A DNA stretch of 64,000 nt, taken from Rhipicephalus microplus. Taxonomy: Eukaryota > Arthropoda > Arachnida > Ixodida > Ixodidae. Position 1 is the first letter of the stretch. Every line of letters starts with the position of its first letter. Positions 58,480-64,000 of this stretch are shown here, one piece after another. A program made the translations under genes and the position numbers. The notes beneath the pieces were generated by a model. That model had not been told where the DNA came from. It did no database searches and saw only the letters and a program-made list of their open reading frames with translations. The DNA lies in the NCBI RefSeq assembly GCF_043290135.1, contig NC_134701.1:31213501-31277500 (forward strand). Reading direction: 5' to 3'.

Positions 58480-60317
58480 TTAGATTGTGCCCTCACGGTC
58501 CTTGCGAGCACTCTCTTCTAGCCGTGCCCTTTTCACTCCACGACGACGGTGGGCCCTTGCTTCTGCTGTCAGACACTCGGACATTCTCTTGATGCGCCTC
58601 GCATCGCGGGAATCACTGAAAGTAACTAGATGTCTAGACGGCAGTATGTTGAGCTCTTCCAGGATGTGCTCGAAAGTAGCATGACCCTTGTTGAACCACA
58701 GGATTGCCATAGCTGCGGCAGTCTCGACAACCGTTCGGGAGACAAACTTAGTCTTGGGGCAAAGTAGCCAAATTTTGCTGTTCAGGGATTCCGATGCGTT
58801 CTGGGTTTCCCTTTGATGTATCGCGCAAGGAGCTTCTCATCCGTTAGCCGCTTATAAATGGGAAAAACAGCCAATCCCTGTGCTATTGTCAGGAGAGGTG
58901 CGTGGCGTGGTGCAGGTTCACCAAGTGCTTCAGCGCGTTGATGTTTGCACCACGACTCTGTTCCTGCAGGGCAAAACTTGTGGCTGCCAGCATTGTAAGT
59001 AGAGCACGAGTGGAAGTACGAAGCCCATACTGCAGTGTACATATCCCGTACACTCTTCCTGTTGCTTGTTATGGCAATCTGGTAGTATGTTTGGAGCTTC
59101 TGAATGGCTGGCTCTTTCATTTTCTGCCCTCGTGGTAATGGCACATGCAGCTTCCGTAGCGCGGTGCCAAGTCTTTTGGCCACATGATTAGTGCAGCCTT
59201 CTTTTTCTATATTGACAGCACCATAGCCTTGACTCTGCAACTGCACTATATGCTTTGCTGTCACAGTCACTCAAGAATGTCATGAAATGCAGTGGGGTGT
59301 CATAAGTCAATGTTCTCTGCCAAATGCGCGTTGCAGCCTCCGTTTCCATGACATGGGAGGAACAGTCTGCATTTTTTCACAGACTGGGCCATGGAATGCC
59401 TGCCACACTTCCTCGTCTGGGCCCATATCCTTGTGCCTACTGCATGTCAGGCAGTAATTTAATATGACCTTGAAGTCTAAGCAGAGGCCAGTATCTAAGG
59501 AGATAACTGCGCCAATCCCGTTGTGGCTTTTGTGGCCCCTCTTCTGTCAAGTGCCGTCGAACATAACAGCCACATCAGTTTCGCCTGCTACTTCTTTTGT
59601 CAACTCTCTGGATCGGCGCAAGTTTTCACTCACAGCTGCCATGGCAGCGGTGTGCACCTTCTTTGCTATCGAAAAAAATCCTCGGTGGTGCATTGGTTTT
59701 GGGAGTCCAATAATGGAGCAAAATCTTGACAATTGCTCATGCCCAATGCCGACAGCGCGTGCAGCCACCACCGCCTTCCCATTTACAGCGAAACTATCTC
59801 GGGCGCTCCCACTGTCGTACCGTTGGCTCACCCGGCTGCTGCCGTCCGCCGTAACACGCAGTGACGTATAGGAGCACGAAAGAACAGTCGCTGAGCATTC
59901 GCTGTTTTCGCAATGAAGTTCGACGAGCGACGAAAGTCCCTTGCGCTTTTCTGCCGGCTCCCGAACGGCAAGTTTTTGAATACCGCAAGCTGGGCATGCC
60001 GCACCTGCCACAAGTGCCGTCAGCAAGAGGGTGTCGCACAAAACTGTCGTTGCACAAACCTCATCGCGCTGTTTTTCGTCTTTTTCGAAGAAGCCGAGCT
60101 TCTTTTCCGAAGCACTGACGAAAGAAAGCGCAGCGTCAATCCCTTCATCGCAGCCACTGTCGCTCGCGCACTCGTCGATGCCGCCGTCAGGCCTAACAAA
60201 CGTAGGCGCGTTCTCCTTCGTCGCCGTCGTTCGGGGCGCTTTACGCCGCCTTTTCTTGAACTTGTGCTTCGTTCGAAACTTCTGCGGTCTCACGTTGCAC
60301 TTTTTCGGGCTTGTCAT
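58480..60317 (-). pseudogene. Transposase with Cys-rich N-terminus and Mutator-like DDE domain, broken
   Basis: Likely start ATG 60317 (MTSPKKCNVRPQKF), with a basic stretch KFKKRRRKAPR. A Cys-pair region CPACGIQKL and CENSECSATVL resembles a zinc ribbon. The catalytic core begins at VAVMFDGT, where the next codon, normally W, is TGA at 59547-59549. It then reads QKRGHKSHNGIGAVISLDTG, in a shifted frame METEAATRIWQRTLTYD and FLSDCDSKAYS (second acidic site near 59262), then GYGAVNIEKEGCTNHVAKRL after another shift. The tail NSKIWLLCPKTKFVSRTVVE and DARRIKRMSECLTAEA matches the usual C-terminal region. It is inactive, with at least one stop and three frameshifts. I recognise the family as the Mutator-like transposase domain common in tick and crustacean genomes. 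Confidence 0.75.
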
Positions 60318-60795
60318 CGCGAAAATATGCGTAGACGCGCAGAAAAGCAGACGGACCAAATGCCGATGGCCGCCACCAACACAGCTGACAATGACTCGGT
60401 AGCCAATGGCGATGCGGCTTAAGGTGCCGCGCGTTTCAAACCGCTCAAACCACGTGATAAAAAGGCCCCCTTTTTTTTTTTTTTGCCCACGTACGAAACT
60501 GGTGGTCGTCGGAGCTGTAAGAAGAAGGCCGGACGCAACTTTCCCAACCGATTGCGATGGCGGGCGGCACTGCGACGGGGAGCAGCGCGCAGTCAAAGAT
60601 GGCCAATATCTGCGCAAATTCACGAAATTTTGAGCCACCGCGATGCCTTCATACACATTTTTTTGCATTTTGCGGTTCGAACTTAGTTTTGAAATTTTCA
60701 CAGATGAAAGAAGAAGGTTTGAGATTACAATGCAATAAAAATCAGAAATACGAGAAATTTCGCTAAAAACGAGATTTTTCGACTCGCATCTCCCC
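60318..60795. other. 5' leader region of the nested TTAA element
   Basis: Between the transposase ATG and the right terminus. It contains a T-run near 60470-60484 and ends in CGAAAAATCTCG-like terminal repeat. An upstream in-frame ATG at 60701 would lengthen the protein, but the extension looks like non-coding sequence. Confidence 0.4.
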
Positions 60796-60799
60796 TTAA

Positions 60800-62494
60800 T
60801 GTTTCAACTTTTCTTTACGTCTCCAAGACACCTACAAATTGTGATCTCAGGTTTGTCTTGTGATATTTGACTTCTTTTCAGGATTTACTCCTTTTCATGA
60901 TTTACAAAGAACAAGTATGGATTTAAAACCAAGTTCTTTGTATGAAGGAGTGGTGTGATAGGTATGACAGAAAAGATTGTAATTGAATAAAACCATATAC
61001 TGAAATTATTACACATACTTTTTTGTGCTGAAGTTGTAATTAGCATAATTAAGTACTTGATTACAAATATTCACTGAACTTTTCTTTATATGGAGAGAGG
61101 TTAATTGCATCAGAAAAATGGATCACACCATGACGGCCTATGCCTTCTTTCGCAATAACAAAGTTATGGGCAGAAGACTGGTGGCACGGGAATTTCTAGC
61201 ACTATAATTAATGACACGAAACGAGCATATAAAAATTCGTGCCCCTGATTCATACATGCTCTTCGCCGCTCTTGCTGGAAAACGCATCATCATACAGCCG
61301 GTCGCGGAAACTAATCTACAGCAATTCATTAACCTCGTAACATTCATAGACGTTCATGGCGATACCAAGCACGCCGCCTCTAAGCACCTCTGAATCGCAT
61401 CTCAAAAGCTTATTGACAGCACTCCATATGACCGTGGGGTGCGCGGCCGCGTGGACAGTGCAGCCGGCACGTGATGCACTTGCCGGCAGCGTTCGATGAC
61501 GATGCGTGAAATGTGTAACTACGAAGACAAAAAATCAGCACGCACTGCACTTGGCATTGCATTTTCGAATGACGACGCGAGAAACTGCTAGCCGCTGTTC
61601 CGAGCGGTCCTTGGCAGTGAAGAGGGGGGGGGGGGGGGGTGACGAGCTTGACTGTGTTGTCCACTGCCGATGCGTAAAATGCTCGTACGTGATTCAGAGG
61701 AGCTAGTGAGTGATGTGGTACATTCCTTGCGAAGAAGCACGTCGCCAAGAGTGCGCTTGCGCGTCGTTTCTGCCCGCAGTATCGCTGTCAGCGGAGTTAG
61801 GCCTAAGGCCGACTCCGATGACGCGCCGCACTCGTAGACCGCCGCGCGCCCGCTCGTAGTAATCAGATCGTGCCGCCGCTTTCAGCTTCGTTGCTTGCGA
61901 AGAAGGACGTCGCTGCGAATGCGCTAGCGCGCCGTTCCTGCCCGCAGTCTCGCTGTCGGCGGAGTCAGGGCTAAAGACGACTCCGATGACGCACGGCGCT
62001 CGTAGACTGCGCTCCCGCTCGTAGTAACCTGATCGCGCATCCGCTTACTGCTCGTAACTAAAGCGTGGTTATATCTCAAGTGATTATCCAGCCATGAACA
62101 CATCACGAAGTGGTGATTTTCGAGAGTCATGTCCTCGCAACGCACAAGCAGCAGACGATCTCCCGGAGCTCGCTTGTTGTTAAAGGGAGGAGCCAGCTGA
62201 GGCGGGAAAGTTAAACACGGAGAATTGCTCTTTCCGATGAGCCCAAGAAGCCGGCTCCCGGCCCAAGCATCGCGAAGCTAAACTTTTTTGAAAAACGCCG
62301 TTTTCTCGCCATTTCCAAAAAAATTTTCCCTACCTAGGTGGGTGAAACTAATTTTCCGAAGCACTTCTGCGCGGTTTTCAGTGTAGATATTTTGGAACCA
62401 GATAGAAAAAGGGTTCCAGAAACTGAAAACTTGAGTTTCAAAAAATCGATTTTTTTGCCATTTTTCGCGATCCCAAAGCCGCATTCCCCCTTAA
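60800..62494 (-). repeat. Right arm of the fold-back element (outer part)
   Basis: Reverse complement of about 54205-55835. The inner remainder of this arm is at 56678-56726 (GGGGCTGAGCATAATG, CAGTATTGAGAAAGCTGCG), displaced by the nested TTAA element. Confidence 0.85.
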
Positions 62495-62793
62495 GCAATA
62501 AGGGGTGATGTTATCTTAGGAACAAGAGTTACAGAAAAAGTCATTATATTTGAAATCGGCAGAAAAAACTGAATCAGCTTGTGAAGTTTGATCAAAGTTG
62601 CTAAAAGTAATAATTGATTGATATGTGGGGTTTAACTGCTAAAAGTAATAAAAAATGTCTGAGTGTCCCCTTAAATTACATATAGTATGTATAATTAAAG
62701 GGGCATTAAAACACACCAAGAAAAGAGAGATTATGGTTTCACGATACTTAAATTTATGTAGCAAACTCGAAAATTTGCATAAACCAATGCAAA
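62495..62793. other. Flank with further TTAA-type termini
   Basis: GTGTCCCCTTAA at 62663-62674 and TTAAAGGGGCATTAAAAC at 62695 both look like ends of TTAA/GGGG elements. Their partners are uncertain; the first could pair with 52467. No coding motif is present. Confidence 0.4.
62614..62636 (+). mobile_element. 23-nt head fragment of the tick SINE-like repeat, with target duplication
   Basis: TTGATTGATATGTGGGGTTT plus AAC equals the start of the repeat seen at 49752. It is bracketed by exact 15-nt direct repeats TGCTAAAAGTAATAA at 62599-62613 and 62637-62651. The exact repeat on both sides shows it entered as an insertion, although only the first 23 nt are present. Confidence 0.75.
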
Positions 62794-63690
62794 TACAGTG
62801 AACTCTCTTTAAGAAGAACTAGAAGGGACCATGAAGAATTGTTCGTCGTATCAGATGTTCGTCTTATCAGAAGCACCCTCGAAAAAAGAATTGGCTACAT
62901 ACCCAGCTGCATGGAACTATCATAGATCAAAACAAAGTATCAAGTACACTTACAGTGAAAGAAAAAGACACAAAAATTAACTTGCGGGAGTAACCTGATA
63001 GGCAACTGCGTTCAAGTGCTCTTGCTCGGCTTGATCCAGTCCATAATGGAGGTCTGTCGCTGTTGTGCGCATCGGCGAGCAGCCACAAATGACGCCATAT
63101 CTCCTAGCGATTTCAAAAACACTTCAGTTCCTTCATGCTGCTCAAAATAGTTCCTTAACGAACTAATGTAGAGATCTGCAGCATCATTTCCCACTGGCGC
63201 AGGCATCTTAGTCATCCTCCGACGTCACCTCCGAAGGAACCTCTAGAACCTCATCAATCAATGTGTCCAATGTGTCCTCCCTTCATCGACAGCGACATCG
63301 ACAGCACATCTTCATCAACAGTGACATAACTGCCTATGTCCACGACGAGTCCTTTATTACTTAGCGAGGCAACGAGGCTAACCTCTTCGTCGTCTTCGCA
63401 ACTGTCCTGCGCCGAGCACTCGGGCACCACAAAACCAGCATGACGGAATGAATTTATTATAGTCATGTCAGTCACCTGGCTCCAGGCATTTGTGAAGAGG
63501 TGAAGTGCTGTCAGCAGGTCCACTGTGTACTGTTTGTCGCTCTCCATGCACCGTAACATTTTCTGCAGAAGAGATCAGCGATAGTGCCTTTTCAGGCTGC
63601 TGATCACCCCCTGGTCCATTGGCTGGAGCTTGGCTGTGGTGTTAGCAAGCAAGGCAGGAGAGGGAGAACATCCACGTGGAGGCTGTGGCT
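62794..63690 (-). mobile_element. Second pogo/Tigger-like element, 3' part
   Basis: TA followed by CAGTGAACTCTCTTTAAGAA at 62794 resembles Tigger terminal repeats (CAGT, AACTC, then GAACTAGAAGGGACC and TTCGTCGTATCAGATGTTCG). The transposase C-terminus lies inward on the minus strand. Homology stops near 63,690, so the 5' part has been lost or replaced. It differs from the Tigger at 56844 in both terminal repeat and protein. Confidence 0.7.
63012..63690 (-). pseudogene. Tigger transposase C-terminal fragment
   Basis: Minus-strand reading: LANTTAKLQPMDQGVISSLK, with the D of QPMDQG being the last catalytic residue of the DDE_1 fold, then HYR, a stop at about 63573, LLQKMLRCMESDKQYTVDLL, TALHLFTNAWSQVTDMTI, NSFRHAGFVVPE and an acidic stretch. 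A frameshift near 63,240 separates the tail ADLYISSLRNYFEQHEGTE and SIMDWIKPSKST, stop at 63012. The N-terminal DNA-binding and first catalytic parts are absent. Confidence 0.75.
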
Positions 63691-64000
63691 GTATGACGTG
63701 AGCTCACATGTTCCCGCTGAGAAACGGCATTGGTCATGAAAGCTGCTCTCTTCGCGAATAGGGAGTCTCGGTCGTCATTTTGTTTTTTTACTTTTTCCCC
63801 TGCTTGCTTCTTCGCGACCGATGGCCGATCTCAAAACTCTCGCTCTCTCATTTTCTTGTTTGCTTTGCCGCTCGCTCTGCGGGTCAAAGTGCGGGTGATG
63901 CCGCGGGCCATTCTTTTGTCGCTGCCTCCCTCCCTCCGCCGTGGGGCGAATTCGCTTCGCGCCGTTGCTGCTTTTGTATTTTCTTTCCCTCCGGCCGTGG
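63691..64000. other. No recognised feature at the right edge
   Basis: Pyrimidine-rich sequence with CTCCCTCCCTCCGCC and CTTTCCCTCCGG. No open frame or motif that I can support. Confidence 0.4.

Larger units (their letters stand above)
56727..60799 (-). mobile_element. Nested TTAA element with Mutator-like transposase (Kolobok-like?)
   Basis: Ends are TTAA-GGGGAGATGCTACTCGAAAAA at 56727 and, as reverse complement from 60799, TTAA-GGGGAGATGCGAGTCGAAAAA, a terminal inverted repeat of about 25 bp. Comparison with the intact left fold-back arm (CTGCGTTTAAAGTTTCGAC in the same orientation) shows insertion at TTAA with duplication of TTAA. TTAA duplication is typical of Kolobok and piggyBac superfamilies. 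The gene inside resembles the Mutator-like transposase domain. Net length without the Tigger insertion is about 3 kb. Confidence 0.75.
54205..62494. mobile_element. Fold-back TTAA element with about 1.7-kb inverted arms
   Basis: The left end TTAAGGAGGGG...AGGCGGCTCTGGGATCACG (54205 onward) is matched by the reverse complement of 62494 inward, TTAAGGGGGAATGCGGCTTTGGGATCGCG. The arms stay complementary for about 1.7 kb, including GAGCCCAAGAAGCCGGCTCC, the CGCGGCCGC block and the TTTACAAAGAACAAGTATGG block. TTAA borders both ends, suggesting a TTAA target duplication. No coding region belongs to this element itself; the transposase inside comes from a nested insertion. It looks like a non-autonomous element. 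Confidence 0.8.

Noticed and set aside
59861..60422. Plus-strand open frames up to 169 codons
   Set aside because: They lie antisense to the transposase, whose minus-strand reading contains the Cys pairs and matches the family order.

Overview
The window looks like intergenic or intronic DNA from a tick, most likely a hard tick (Ixodidae). The basis is a terminal exon of ribosomal protein L27A, fragments of an interspersed sequence I associate with ixodid genomes, and a tick-like mix of CR1/Jockey LINEs, a Penelope-like element (PLE), pogo/Tigger elements and TTAA-flanked DNA elements. The species cannot be fixed from this sequence. No bacterial operon, CRISPR array or complete host gene is present.

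Positions 1 to about 38,996 are one uninterrupted, same-direction tandem array of a 253/254-bp GC-rich monomer, about 154 copies, running off the left edge. Each monomer carries, in fixed order, a CRE-type site (TGACGTCA or TGACGTAA), a G-run, a TATA position (TATAAAAG in about a third of copies, TACAAAAG in most others), an initiator-like CATCAGAG 33 nt downstream, and a CTAAC branch-point-like site with a pyrimidine tract and TGCAG 3' splice site. Short open frames in the array are by-products of the repeat. The last monomer keeps CRE, TATA and initiator and runs directly into the 5' leader of a LINE whose ORF1 ATG is at 39,137. The array therefore looks like a hugely expanded set of LINE promoter monomers, comparable in logic to mouse L1 5' monomers. 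This is the strongest candidate for an undescribed system here.

Positions 38,996-47,532 hold retroelements. LINE A has ORF1 with a coiled coil and an FP-like C-terminal domain that is tandemly duplicated, then ORF2 with APE endonuclease and RT. It is decayed and cut off at its 3' side near 42,105. LINE B (42,245-47,532) is 5'-truncated and split by a 2.9-kb PLE at 44,070-46,979 with an 11-bp target duplication. The PLE consists of two inverted 3' halves around a unique RT segment.

Positions 47,533-54,204 are mostly unrecognised. They include a degenerate hammerhead-like motif, a 270-bp tandem duplication with an inserted SINE-like fragment, the RPL27A last exon on the minus strand, and a 0.55-kb MITE.

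Positions 54,205-62,494 are a fold-back element with about 1.7-kb inverted arms and TTAA ends. A second TTAA element (56,727-60,799) with a decayed Mutator-like/Kolobok-like transposase is inserted in its right arm, and a deleted pogo/Tigger element (56,844-57,955) sits inside that. The other arm preserves the empty site, so the order of insertion can be read directly. The right end holds a 23-nt SINE fragment with a 15-bp target duplication and the 3' part of another Tigger element on the minus strand. Apart from the L27A exon, every recognised coding sequence is broken.
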